Part shown: piece by piece, positions 1 to 7,899 of the stretch
How the letters are laid out: each line of letters begins with the position of its first letter
How positions within the stretch are numbered: position 1 is the first letter of the stretch
NCBI RefSeq assembly: GCF_011761185.1
Contig: NZ_JAAOYM010000001.1
Coordinates: 3,472,001 to 3,536,000 of the forward strand
Reading direction: 5' to 3'
From: Saccharomonospora amisosensis
GTDB lineage: Bacteria > Actinomycetota > Actinomycetes > Mycobacteriales > Pseudonocardiaceae
Length of the DNA stretch: 64,000 bases
Notes under the pieces: model-generated
What the model saw: the letters and a program-made list of their open reading frames with translations, nothing else
Database searches by the model: none
What the model was told of the DNA's origin: nothing
Made by a program: the position numbers and the translations under genes

Positions 1-108
1 GTAGTGCACCATGTCGGGTGACCACACGGCGAGTATCCGTTCCTGGTTGCCGGCATTCATCGCATCCACGAAGTCCCGGAAGAACTTCTTGGTCTCCTCA
101 GGCGACAT
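1..108 (-). CDS. SnoaL-like / NTF2-fold protein, partial (3' end outside window)
   Basis: Only the first 36 codons are visible, read on the minus strand from an ATG at 108 to the window edge in an open frame. The peptide begins MSPEETKKFFRDFVDAMNAG and continues to an SPDMVHY segment. A helical start followed by a segment ending in VHY is the usual opening of SnoaL-like polyketide cyclase or limonene-epoxide-hydrolase-fold proteins. AAAGG lies about 10 bases upstream of the ATG. The assignment rests on the N-terminal pattern alone; the catalytic part is not in the window. Confidence 0.55.
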   Translation of the reverse strand, partial: MSPEETKKFFRDFVDAMNAGNQERILAVWSPDMVHY

Positions 109-278
109 CCACGCACACCTTTCTTGGGTTCAGGTGCAGGCTACTCGAAAGGCCTGGTTCCGGACTTCTTCGATATTGCTTTGAATGATGCGCTCCGCAA
201 TTTGAGAGAAGGTCTGTTCTGGTAGGACATTCTAGGCTGCTACCGGCATGAATAATTGTTCGACCACGGGAGGGAATC

Positions 279-653
279 GTGCTCAACGAGCTCGGCAGTG
301 TGACTATCTTCGTCACTGACCAGGACAAGGCGCGCGAGTTCTACACCAGTAAGGTCGGTCTGGAGGTTCGCCGTGACGAGAGTTTCGGACCGATTCGCTG
401 GCTGGAGGTCGCCGTTCCCGGCTCCGCGACGTCCATCGTGCTCTTCCCGCAGGACAACCCTGTGTACCAGGAAGACCTGATGCGCGAGTTCACCGGCTTG
501 CAGTTCCTTACCGAAGACATTCAGTCGACCTACGAGCAACTGAGCGGTCGTGGGGTGCCCTTCACCCAGCCTCCGATGCGGATGCCGTTCGGCTGGACCG
601 CCGTGTTCACCGACGAAGACAAGAACCAGTTCTCCCTCCTTCAGCCCTCCTGA
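279..653 (+). CDS. VOC (glyoxalase/bleomycin-resistance fold) family protein
   Basis: 124 residues, the usual length of a single VOC protein made of two beta-alpha-beta-beta-beta modules. Module one is near residues 1-60 (MLNELGSVTIFVTDQDKAREFY, G-L-E-V-R, W-L-E-V), module two near 65-120 (LQFLTEDIQSTYEQL, ending DEDKNQFSLLQP). The start is GTG with GGGAGGGA just upstream. VOC proteins are metal-dependent dioxygenases, isomerases, glyoxalases or binding proteins, and nothing here fixes the substrate. It is flanked by a divergent SnoaL-like gene and a convergent P450 gene, so a role in secondary or xenobiotic metabolism is possible but unproven. Confidence 0.85.
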   Translation: MLNELGSVTIFVTDQDKAREFYTSKVGLEVRRDESFGPIRWLEVAVPGSATSIVLFPQDNPVYQEDLMREFTGLQFLTEDIQSTYEQLSGRGVPFTQPPMRMPFGWTAVFTDEDKNQFSLLQPS

Positions 654-977
654 ACCCGGCGGTGAGTGAGGTGATCTCAGCGGCTTGCACCTCACCATCA
701 GCCCACGCCCCTTGACACTGGCGGTGTGCTCGCCCAAACCGATCACTGGAGCAGAGTTTGCCGCGCAGGACCAGGTACATCACACCGTCGCGTTCAACAG
801 CAGGCTGAGGTAATGGGCGAGAGCACGAGGCACGTCGAGCATGACACGACAGGCGATAGGTAGGGCATTCGGACGAAGATCACTTTGGCGACGTTCTACC
901 AAGGACTCCACGCCCATCACCCACCGGATCCCCTTCCACCAACAGACCAGGCACCCAACTTGCTGAGGTCACCGCAA
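654..977. other. non-coding stretch between VOC and P450 genes
   Basis: About 320 bases between the convergent VOC and P450 genes. I see no reading frame with actinobacterial codon bias and no RNA gene; the P450 terminator lies immediately to the right. Confidence 0.6.
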
Positions 978-1016
978 TGACCCCGTTCATTGCGAGATTC
1001 GCAATGAACGGGGTCA
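978..1016 (-). terminator. perfect 18-bp hairpin downstream of the P450 gene
   Basis: Arms 978-995 and 999-1016 are exact reverse complements (TGACCCCGTTCATTGCGA) around a 3-base loop GAT. It sits 10 bases after the P450 stop codon. No long T run follows, as is common for actinobacterial hairpin terminators. It may also stop transcription arriving from the VOC gene. Confidence 0.8.
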
Positions 1017-1025
1017 CTCTCGCGG

Positions 1026-2297
1026 TCAGCGGGTCCAGGTGACCGGAACGGACTGGACGCAGCGGATCATCGGCGCGGGAAGGTGGTAGTCGGGTTCGTA
1101 GCCCTCCCGCAGCGCGAGATTGGGCATCCGGTCCAGTAGTGCCTCGAGACCGATCCGGATCGCGGTCCGAGACCAGCCGGCGCCGACGCAGTAGTGGATT
1201 CCCCGCCCGTGGGCCACGTGCTTGGCCCCGGTGGAGCTGACCCCGCGGCGATCGACGTCGAAGGTGTCCGGGTTGGGGAAGTCCGCCGGGTCCCGGTTCG
1301 CCGCGACATAGGAGACGATCACCGTCGAGCCCTTCGGGATCAACACGCCGCTCAGTTCGACGTCCTCGGCGGCTTCCCTCGACAGCCACTGCACCGGGCC
1401 GTCCATTCGCAACCCCTCCTCCACCGCGTTTTCGACCTGGGTGCGGTCATCCACCAGCCGCTCCCACAGCTTCCGGTCGCTCAGCAGCAGGTACAGGATG
1501 TTCGCCAGCCCCTCAGTGGTGTTGCCGAAGCCCGCGCCGTAGAGCTCCATCAGGCCCCAGACCAACTCGCTCATGGTCAGCTGGGAGCCGTCCTCGGTCC
1601 GCGCGTGCACCAGCTCCGAAGCCAGGTCGTCCCGCGGGTTCGCGCGCCGGTCCTCGAACAGCGCCTCCAGGTAGCGCTGGTACTCGACGATCTCCTTCGC
1701 AGCGGCGCGCTGGTCTTCCAGCGGGTGCCCCGGTATGAACACCTTGACCCAGAGCTTGTCCCAGTACTTGATCTTTTCGTGGTCCTCGGCCGGGACGCCC
1801 ATGAAGTCGAGGATCGCGCTGTTCATCAGCGGCTCGGCGTAGTCGTTGAAGAACTCCGCCGAGCCCCGCTCGATGAGGGTGTCGATGACCGCGTCGGCCT
1901 GCTGCCGGATGCGCGGCTCCCACCGCTTGATCCGCCCTGGCGTCCAGGCCGACTGAATCAGTGCCCGCAACCGGGTGTGCCCCGGCTGGTCCGACTCGTA
2001 GAGTGTCTTCGCCTTTGGAATTCCTGCGGCCAGTTCCTCCTGGACTTCGGGCGGATCCTCGGGGCCGGTCTTGTTCCCCGACGGAAAGAGATCAGGGTGT
2101 TCGAGGACGTACGCGAGATCCTGATAGGTGGTCACCACGAAGACCTTCGCGGATTCGTCGCTGACCATCCACATGTCCGAGGACATGGAACTTTCGAAGA
2201 TCGGACACTCACTGCGCATCCGCCGGTAGAAGGAATGCGGATCCGTAGTCATTTCCTCGTTGAACGGATTGAATTCTACGGGGGCTTGGCTGGTCAT
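1026..2297 (-). CDS. cytochrome P450
   Basis: 423 residues from an ATG at 2297 preceded by CAGGGAGCACT; longer in-frame starts exist but lack as good a ribosome site. Class I bacterial P450, soluble, needing ferredoxin/reductase partners not encoded here. Visible hallmarks are the I-helix GAGFGNTTEG (the usual acid before TT is Asn), the K-helix ExxR within EEGLRMDGP, and the haem-thiolate loop HGRGIHYCVG with the cysteine ligand. The first position of that loop is His where nearly all P450s have Phe. Substrate is unknown. The gene is monocistronic and ends in a strong hairpin. Confidence 0.93.
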   Translation of the reverse strand: MTSQAPVEFNPFNEEMTTDPHSFYRRMRSECPIFESSMSSDMWMVSDESAKVFVVTTYQDLAYVLEHPDLFPSGNKTGPEDPPEVQEELAAGIPKAKTLYESDQPGHTRLRALIQSAWTPGRIKRWEPRIRQQADAVIDTLIERGSAEFFNDYAEPLMNSAILDFMGVPAEDHEKIKYWDKLWVKVFIPGHPLEDQRAAAKEIVEYQRYLEALFEDRRANPRDDLASELVHARTEDGSQLTMSELVWGLMELYGAGFGNTTEGLANILYLLLSDRKLWERLVDDRTQVENAVEEGLRMDGPVQWLSREAAEDVELSGVLIPKGSTVIVSYVAANRDPADFPNPDTFDVDRRGVSSTGAKHVAHGRGIHYCVGAGWSRTAIRIGLEALLDRMPNLALREGYEPDYHLPAPMIRCVQSVPVTWTR

Positions 2298-2588
2298 AGT
2301 GCTCCCTGGGCAGGCGACTGGGACAGCCGTGTCGCTCATCAATGAATTTCGTCCACGGTGCACGCAAACTGCGGAGGCAAGGGGACAAATATTCGCGAGC
2401 ACGTCTCGACAAAAGGTTACGGAGAGCCGAGTCGAGGTCCTTCTCCTGGATTGCTTCCCTGCCAGCACCTCTCGATGGCAGGTTCAGCCGTTCACAATCC
2501 AGTCATGCGCCCCGAGTCCGTCGCCCGGTGGCGCCAGATCAACCCGGAACCAAGGCCGGCGGTCGGCTGCTGAACACAGCGGTGGTTG

Positions 2589-4142
2589 TCACCTCCAGTT
2601 CGGTTTCGGCGATGACGCGACGGGTGAGCGACGTAGCCGGAGGACGACGAGACCGAGCAGGGCTGCGGTGTAGCCGCAGAGAACGGCGAGCCCGGCCCAC
2701 CCGGGCAGCGGGAAATAGCCTGCCGATGGCGCGTAGTGGGCGACTACCTGTGGGAACTTCTCGCTGGTCTGCTGGACGGCGAAGCCCGCGGCTGGAGTCA
2801 GGCGCAGCAGCCAGTCGGCCACGGTGCCGGGCAGGAGCGGAAGCGCGGCCATGATGTAGGGGACGACGATCGCGGCGATCGCGACGAGGCTCACCACCCA
2901 GGCACGTCGGAACAGTGCGCCGAGGGCGAGCGTGAAGAGGGCGGCGACGGCGACTAGCCCGGCTACGCCGACGATGACCCGCAGTTCCGTGAGCGTGGAC
3001 ACCGGACGGACATTGCCGCCGTTGGCGCGCAGGATCGCCACGCCGACCGGTAATGCCACGCCCGCGACGGCGAGCCCGGTCAAGAATGTCACGACACCGA
3101 TGACGGCGGATTTCACTGCCACAGCCCGGGTGCTGAGCGGTAGAGCGCCGGTCGTACTGGGTCGGTGCCCTCGGGTCATGAACCGGGCCACCACGATGAT
3201 CACGATGGTCAGGCCGATGGCCAGGCCGATCAGGGTGTCCTCGACGTCGTAGCCGGCGACGGTACCGATCGGCCCGATATCGCCGGACCCGGTGACGGTG
3301 AACGTGCCGTTCGACGTGACGAGTCCGGGCGCCCGATGCTCGCGCTCCCACTCGGTGTGGCCCATGTCGCCCACCGGCTCGCCGCGCCATGCGGCGTCGG
3401 CCACGCCGCTAAGGGTGACGTTGTCGAAGGTGGCGGTGGCCTGCGTGAAGCGCACCTCCGAGGCGCTCGCCCCAAGGCCGGCGGGCCTGAGCGTAAGGTC
3501 TCCCGGAGACGCGGCGAACAGTCCTACCTGGACCGTCTCGGAAAGCCCGGCGAGATGAGCCGTGCCAACCTGCGTCCAGTGGGCACCGTCGGCCGACTCG
3601 TAGCCGGTGACGGTGTCGCCGGAGCGGGTCAGCCGTAGCCAGCGCGGTGCCTGTGGCGACACGCCGCCGGGGAGGCCGGCCGTGTCGTGGACGTAGTCGG
3701 ACTGCATCCGCACACCGTTGCCGCCGGTGACCATGAGCGCCGCGTAGGAGGAGCCCTGCGTGACACCGTCCTTGATCATGATGCCCGCTTTCGCCCACGG
3801 CACGAGACCGGGCACGATCTCGTCGTGGTTCGGCGGCGGGTAGGTGATGATGCCCGTCATCGAGGTCATCCGGACGGTGATGCTGCCGTCGCCGGCGAGT
3901 GGCCGGTGCCCGAAGTAGAACGTGTCGCTCACCGCTTCGCCCCGCGGTCCCACCGGGTCGGTGGGACAGGCGACCTCGACGGTCCCTTGGCTGCAGGTGG
4001 AGCGGTTGCTGAACGCGAAGAGCAGTCCGAACAGGATGACGACCACCGCCGCGACAGCTAGCGCGACGATCCGGCCCCGACTGCGGAAGGTAAGCCACTC
4101 CTGGCGCGCCGCCACGGTGAAAGGTTGGTTGATTGATTGCAC
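2589..4142 (-). CDS. ABC-2-type permease-like membrane protein with large extracytoplasmic beta-sandwich domain
   Basis: 517 residues, GTG start. One membrane segment near residues 26-44 is followed by about 240 extracytoplasmic residues with the look of a DUF1349 / concanavalin-like fold (GIMIKDG, YAALMVTGGNGVRMQSDY, WLRLTRSGDTVTGYESADG, WTQVG). About six further membrane segments follow from about residue 305 to the C-terminus, in the pattern of an ABC-2 permease. No ATPase gene adjoins it. The divergent sensor kinase and response regulator 106 bases away probably control it. The outer domain could sense a carbohydrate or cell-wall ligand; that is inference. Confidence 0.7.
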   Translation of the reverse strand: MQSINQPFTVAARQEWLTFRSRGRIVALAVAAVVVILFGLLFAFSNRSTCSQGTVEVACPTDPVGPRGEAVSDTFYFGHRPLAGDGSITVRMTSMTGIITYPPPNHDEIVPGLVPWAKAGIMIKDGVTQGSSYAALMVTGGNGVRMQSDYVHDTAGLPGGVSPQAPRWLRLTRSGDTVTGYESADGAHWTQVGTAHLAGLSETVQVGLFAASPGDLTLRPAGLGASASEVRFTQATATFDNVTLSGVADAAWRGEPVGDMGHTEWEREHRAPGLVTSNGTFTVTGSGDIGPIGTVAGYDVEDTLIGLAIGLTIVIIVVARFMTRGHRPSTTGALPLSTRAVAVKSAVIGVVTFLTGLAVAGVALPVGVAILRANGGNVRPVSTLTELRVIVGVAGLVAVAALFTLALGALFRRAWVVSLVAIAAIVVPYIMAALPLLPGTVADWLLRLTPAAGFAVQQTSEKFPQVVAHYAPSAGYFPLPGWAGLAVLCGYTAALLGLVVLRLRRSPVASSPKPNWR

Positions 4143-4247
4143 GCGTCCGGTTCTACGGACCGGGCCCTAACACCGTCCGAACCACCGCTGTCATGCCGCT
4201 GTTAGGTCCCGTACGGCATCCTGGAGGCCGCATACCGGGGAGAGGAC

Positions 4248-5426
4248 ATGGACAAGCTACGGCGTCTGACGCGACAAGCGCGGACAGTACGACTGCGGTT
4301 CACCCTCCTTTACGCCGGCCTGTTCCTCGTGTCCGGGATCGTTCTGCTGGTGCTGACCAACCTGCTGGCCGGGGAGCGAGTGGCCGTGACCGCGCCGGTG
4401 CGGTCTCTGCCCGCCGAGCAGACCAGCCTTGCCGCCGCGCAGGAGCTCATCCACGGACTGCGGGCCCAGCTGTCAGAACTGGAGGCGGCGCGGTCGCGTC
4501 AGCTGCTGGCCGGCTCGTTGATCGCGCTCGCCGTGATGGTCGTGGTCTCGGTGGTGCTGGGCAGGATCGTCGCCGGCCGGGTGCTGCGCCCGCTGCGGAC
4601 CATCACCGCGGCCACGCGGCAGATCTCCGCCGAGAACCTGCACGAGCGGCTGGCAGTGCCGGGCCCGGCCGATGAGGTCAAGGACCTCGCGGACACCGTT
4701 GACGACCTGCTGGAGCGACTGGAGGCATCCTTCGCCGCCCAACGCCGGTTCGTGGCCAACGCCTCGCACGAGCTGCGCACCCCGCTGGCGACCATGCGGG
4801 CGTCGTTGGACGTGGCCGTGGCGAAACCCCGAGCCTCAGCCCAGACGATCACACTGGCCAACCGGTTCCGCACCGAACTCGACCGGGTCGACCGCCTCCT
4901 GGAGGGCCTTCTCGTCCTCGCCCGTGCGCAGCACGACGTGCTCGACGACGAAACTCCGGTCTCACTGCGTCATCTGGCGTCCGCGGCCCTGACAGCACGC
5001 GCCACCAACATCGCGGAGAAGAACCTGACCCTCGACGACGGCGACCTGCGGGACACCGCCTCGATCCACGGCAGCCCCACACTGCTGGCAAGCATGGTGG
5101 ACAACGTCATCGACAACGCGATCGTGCACAACCAGAACGGTGGCTGGATCCGGGTCGCAACGGAAGACGGGCACGGCACCGTGGCACTCGTCGTGGAGAC
5201 GAGCGGTGCGGTTCTCGACCAAGAGCACGTCGACCGCCTCACCCAACCGTTCCAGCGACTCGTCGCCGACCGGACCGGCTCGGAGCGCGGCTCCGGACTT
5301 GGCCTGTCGATCGTCGCGGCCATCACCGACGCCCACATCGGCCGCCTGCAACTGCACGCACGACCGGCAGGCGGGCTGCGCGTCGTCATCTCGTTGCCAC
5401 GGACCGCGGAACGAGTTCCGGCATGA
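4248..5426 (+). CDS. two-component sensor histidine kinase
   Basis: 392 residues with an ATG after GGGGAGAGGAC. Order: cytoplasmic start, membrane segment near 21-41, short outside loop of about 45 residues, second membrane segment near 88-108, HAMP, HisKA with phospho-acceptor H174 in NASHELRTPLATMR, then HATPase_c (N-box DNVIDNAIVHN, G-box GSGLGLSIVAAI). It autophosphorylates and passes phosphate to the regulator encoded by the overlapping next gene. The outer loop is too short for a classical sensor domain, so sensing may be within the membrane or through the neighbouring permease with its outer domain. Confidence 0.93.
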   Translation: MDKLRRLTRQARTVRLRFTLLYAGLFLVSGIVLLVLTNLLAGERVAVTAPVRSLPAEQTSLAAAQELIHGLRAQLSELEAARSRQLLAGSLIALAVMVVVSVVLGRIVAGRVLRPLRTITAATRQISAENLHERLAVPGPADEVKDLADTVDDLLERLEASFAAQRRFVANASHELRTPLATMRASLDVAVAKPRASAQTITLANRFRTELDRVDRLLEGLLVLARAQHDVLDDETPVSLRHLASAALTARATNIAEKNLTLDDGDLRDTASIHGSPTLLASMVDNVIDNAIVHNQNGGWIRVATEDGHGTVALVVETSGAVLDQEHVDRLTQPFQRLVADRTGSERGSGLGLSIVAAITDAHIGRLQLHARPAGGLRVVISLPRTAERVPA

Positions 5427-6103
5427 GGATCCTAGTGGTCGAAGACGCACGCTCACTGGCCGATGTCCTGGCCGAGGGCCTCCGGGACCAGGGCATGGCC
5501 GTCGACATCGCCCACGACGGCGTGGCCGCCGTCGCCAAACTCGACCTCAACCCCTACGACGTGATCGTGCTCGACCGCGACCTGCCCGGAATCCACGGGG
5601 ACACCCTTTGCCAGATGATCACCGAGCGAGAGGACCGCGCGATGGTCCTCATGCTGACCGCGGCGGGTTCCCCCGGAGACCGGGTCAGCGGCCTCACCCT
5701 CGGAGCCGACGACTACCTCGCCAAGCCCTTCCACTTTCCCGAACTCATCCTGCGAGTACGTGCGCTAGCGCGCCGACGCCCAACCGCCCGCGCCCGCACC
5801 TTGCGCGGGGCAGGCATCGAACTCGACCCCGCACGCCGCACCGCCACCCGCGACGGCCGGCAGCTCGACCTCTCGGTCAAGGAATTCGCACTCCTGGAAG
5901 CCCTCCTACAGGCCAGCCCGGACTACCTCAGCACTGAGAACCTGCTCGAACAGGTCTGGGACGAGAACACCAACCCGTTCACCAACACCGTCACCGTCAC
6001 TATCGGCAGGCTGCGCCGCAAACTGGGCAAACCCGCGATCATCACCACCTCGCACGGCGTCGGTTACCGCATCGCCGATCCGGCCGACCACAGTGACAGC
6101 TGA
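5423..6103 (+). CDS. OmpR/PhoB-family response regulator
   Basis: 226 residues. The ATG overlaps the kinase stop (ATGA), so the pair is translationally coupled. Receiver domain residues 1-115: acidic pocket E7-D8, phospho-acceptor D51 in VLDRDLPG, Thr in LMLTAAG, K101 in LAKPF. The C-terminal winged helix (about 125-220) shows VKEFALLEALL and the recognition stretch NTVTVTIGRLRRKLG followed by the wing TSHGVGYRI. It binds DNA as a dimer; the likely target is the divergent permease promoter. It is the last chromosomal gene before the integrated element. Confidence 0.94.
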   Translation: MRILVVEDARSLADVLAEGLRDQGMAVDIAHDGVAAVAKLDLNPYDVIVLDRDLPGIHGDTLCQMITEREDRAMVLMLTAAGSPGDRVSGLTLGADDYLAKPFHFPELILRVRALARRRPTARARTLRGAGIELDPARRTATRDGRQLDLSVKEFALLEALLQASPDYLSTENLLEQVWDENTNPFTNTVTVTIGRLRRKLGKPAIITTSHGVGYRIADPADHSDS

Positions 6104-6270
6104 CCGAAGCGGTCAAGCGGTCCCACCCAAGACGGCCGACGCTGGACACGGCCGATGACAAAGCACGACAGAGTTCGCGCAATGCCACAACTGACAAGGC
6201 TCCATCGGTAACCCCCAGGAGGCGAAGCCACAGGTCAAACGAACCGGAGGGCTACCGATGCTACGGTCGA

Positions 6271-6314
6271 GTGGGCCGGGCGGGGCTCGAACCCGCGGCC
6301 AAGGGATTATGAGT
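6271..6314 (-). repeat. left attachment site (displaced tRNA 3' half)
   Basis: A 44-base direct repeat of 13226-13269, with the same orientation as the tRNA. The 19 bases 6296-6314 are identical to 13251-13269. The left part differs at five positions in the T-arm, yet still pairs (stem GCGGG/CCCGC instead of GTCGG/CCGAC). It lacks any 5' half, so it is not a tRNA gene. This is what remains when an element recombines into a tRNA and brings its own replacement 3' end. Confidence 0.88.
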
Positions 6315-6338
6315 GGTAACGGCGTTAACGGTGTGCTG

Positions 6339-6356
6339 ACCTGCATAAACGCAGGT
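6339..6356. repeat. small inverted repeat just inside the left junction
   Basis: ACCTGC (6339-6344) and GCAGGT (6351-6356) are complementary around ATAAAC. Just before it TAACGG occurs twice, at 6317-6322 and 6326-6331. Position next to the attachment core suggests integrase or excisionase arm sites, which is inference. Confidence 0.4.
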
Positions 6357-6483
6357 ACACACTAAGCACGAACCACCTAATCCCTTTCACTTGAGAGACC
6401 TCCGGGGAGTCCATAGAGGACGGCCCCGGTCGGTGACTGCCACACCGGATCCGGGGCCTTGATCGGAAGGTGGTTTCCGACCC

Positions 6484-6717
6484 GTGGGTAACCGTATCGT
6501 CGTGGCCGGGTGTGTCGCACTGGCCACCCTCACCACCCTTCTCGCTTACCGGTGGCGCTGCATCGCGCGCCGCGAAACCAGGACGCACCTCGAGTTGCTG
6601 ACCGCGATCCGGTTCGCGCCTGCCACGCACCCCGAGGTGGCCGCGATGCTGCGGGAACGCTGCGCGGCGCTGCTCGCGGCCGTCGACGAGCACACGGCCG
6701 GAGGTGAACAGCGATGA
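6484..6717 (+). CDS. small membrane-anchored protein of the satellite, function unknown
   Basis: 77 residues from a GTG with GGAAGG about a dozen bases upstream. An N-terminal hydrophobic stretch (residues 4-21) is followed by a charged helical part (THLELLTAIRFAPATHPEVAAMLRERCAALLAAVDEH). I do not recognise a family. The stop overlaps the start of the next tiny gene (ATGA), supporting real translation. It is the first gene inside the left end of the element. Confidence 0.55.
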   Translation: MGNRIVVAGCVALATLTTLLAYRWRCIARRETRTHLELLTAIRFAPATHPEVAAMLRERCAALLAAVDEHTAGGEQR

Positions 6718-6827
6718 GCGCCACCCCCGAGCAACCCATCCACGCGATGCTCACCGAACTCGCCGACGACACCCCCGTCGACCGCGACGAGCTCGTCGCG
6801 CTGCTGCAGGCGGTGACACGCACCTAG
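6714..6827 (+). CDS. 37-residue acidic helical peptide of the satellite
   Basis: ATG overlaps the upstream stop codon. The peptide opens MSATPEQPIHAMLTELADDT and ends LVALLQAVTRT; it is short, acidic and helical, with no membrane segment. Coupling and frame support a real small gene; function unknown. Confidence 0.5.
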   Translation: MSATPEQPIHAMLTELADDTPVDRDELVALLQAVTRT

Positions 6828-7217
6828 CGGGTGTCCCCGCAGCATCACCCACCCCCTTACCGGGGTGGCTGGTGCTGTCGGCGCAACCGCACCGACACCC
6901 CCGTTTACTCGGCACCGTCCACGGGGACAGCAACGCCACCAGCGCGGCCGCGACGGCGGTACACGCAGGCGGTAAGACGGGCCTCCTCGTAAGCCACCCT
7001 GGCGAGGACAGGGCACCCGACCGCAGGCCACGGACACGGGCGACACATCCGGCACCCCGCGCGTCCCAGCGACACGCGGGCGGTAGTGCTGGGCGGGATA
7101 TGAATGGTGTGGGTTTGTCCCGACAGGGACCAAGGGGGGAGCCCATCAGTGTGCCCGCAGCCAGCCACAACGGCCTACGCAGGGAAACACTCCGTAAGAT
7201 AGGTGTCACCGAGAGCA

Positions 7218-7249
7218 AGGCGACTGTGGCCGATCGGCCACAGTCGCCT
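7218..7249. repeat. perfect 32-base palindrome
   Basis: Two 16-base arms meet with no spacer: the left arm is AGGCGACTGTGGCCGA and the right arm is its exact reverse complement. With no loop and no T run it could be a dimeric-protein operator or resolution site as well as a terminator. Confidence 0.7.
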
Positions 7250-7279
7250 GACGTTCCGCAACTATCCAATACAGACGGT

Positions 7280-7369
7280 GTGCGGCCTACGCGCGCGCGG
7301 GCGCGAGTTCGTGACGCCACGAAATCGCCAGCCAAGGGTGGGTGCGGCCTACGCGCGCGCGGGCGCGAG
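7280..7369. repeat. two 28-base direct repeats
   Basis: Copies 7280-7307 and 7342-7369 are identical, begin GTGCGGCCTACG and end GGGCGCGAG, and have an alternating CGCGCGCGCG core. The period is 62 bases. They lie 3' of the xis-like gene and beside the 32-base palindrome, all inside the satellite. Confidence 0.75.
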
Positions 7370-7371
7370 GC

Positions 7372-7575
7372 TCACGGCTGCTCATCGCGCTGCCGCGCCC
7401 AGTGGCCGCCGAGCTGCCGCCGTAGATCCGACATCAGCCACCGCGCCTGGCCACCCGGTGTCGTGTAGAGCGGCGTGACCTTCCCGTCCTGCCACCACCG
7501 CAACAGCGTCGTGCGGTGCACGCCGAGCAGGCGCGCGGCATCACCCGATCCCACGGGACGTTCCTCGCGTGCCAC
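7372..7575 (-). CDS. excisionase-like helix-turn-helix protein (MerR/BldC type)
   Basis: 67 residues from a GTG at 7575. The frame is open further upstream, but the extra N-terminus lies over the control region and looks non-coding. HTH: GSGDAARLLGVHRTTLLRWWQDGKV, wing PLYTTPGGQARW, and a C-terminal helix SDLRRQLG. Proteins of this size and fold serve as recombination directionality factors or repressors in actinobacterial integrative elements. It is divergent from a small gene at 7687, and the intergenic DNA carries a phased CAGCC array. Confidence 0.72.
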   Translation of the reverse strand: MAREERPVGSGDAARLLGVHRTTLLRWWQDGKVTPLYTTPGGQARWLMSDLRRQLGGHWARQRDEQP

Positions 7576-7599
7576 GGATGCAGCATTCCCGCTGGTAAA

Positions 7600-7642
7600 C
7601 AGCCTATCCAGCCGTAAGCAGCCGATCCTGTCGCATGCAGCC
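7600..7642. promoter_or_regulatory. helically phased CAGCC array in a divergent promoter region
   Basis: CAGCC occurs at 7600, 7609, 7619 and 7638, with a near match CAGCA at 7581. Spacings 19, 9, 10 and 19 are multiples of about 9.5 bases, so all lie on one helix face. The array is between the xis-like gene and the plus-strand gene at 7687. Excisionases and small MerR-like repressors commonly bind such arrays cooperatively; the link here is inferred. Confidence 0.5.
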
Positions 7643-7686
7643 AATGCATCCGTTACGGTGTGCGTGACCACCACCGGGGAGACACC

Positions 7687-7899
7687 ATGATCGGCAAGGA
7701 TCGGGAACTACTCGCGCGCCTGGCCAAGACCAACCGCGCCCTCGCCGCGGCCACCGTCGAACTCATGCAGCACCAGGACGGCGGCGAACTACCCGCCGAA
7801 GGGTTGCGTGCGCTGGCCGACCACCTGGCGCCGCTCGTCGACGAGCTACGGCAGCGCGCCGACCAGCTCGACGCGGCCGTGGTCGAGGTCGAGTCGTGA
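7687..7899 (+). CDS. small helical satellite protein, unknown function
   Basis: 70 residues, ATG after CGGGGAGACACC. Almost wholly alpha-helical with heptad-like spacing (LLARLAKTNRALAAATVELM, LRALADHLAPLVDELRQRAD), so a coiled coil is likely. Its stop overlaps the GTG of the next gene (GTGA). Possible roles include regulation, or interaction with a helper-phage protein; neither can be shown from sequence. Confidence 0.6.
   Translation: MIGKDRELLARLAKTNRALAAATVELMQHQDGGELPAEGLRALADHLAPLVDELRQRADQLDAAVVEVES

Larger units (their letters stand above)
6828..7371. other. non-coding control region of the satellite
   Basis: 544 bases without a convincing gene; minus-strand frames here lack the expected third-position bias. 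It contains a perfect 32-base palindrome and a pair of 28-base direct repeats, described separately. Candidate roles are a terminator, operator or packaging region. Confidence 0.5.

Noticed and set aside
1194-2345. A 383-residue plus-strand frame opposite the P450
   Set aside because: Antisense shadow typical of high-GC genes; no family resemblance, while the minus strand encodes a clear P450.
6271-6314. A second tRNA gene with anticodon CAU
   Set aside because: Only the 3' half from the anticodon loop onward is present; there is no D-arm or 5' acceptor strand. It is the displaced attachment copy.
6905-7168. An 87-residue Cys-rich minus-strand frame in the satellite
   Set aside because: Third-position GC is clearly lower than in neighbouring genes, there is no good ribosome site, and the Cys pattern follows from GC-rich composition. 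Left as non-coding.
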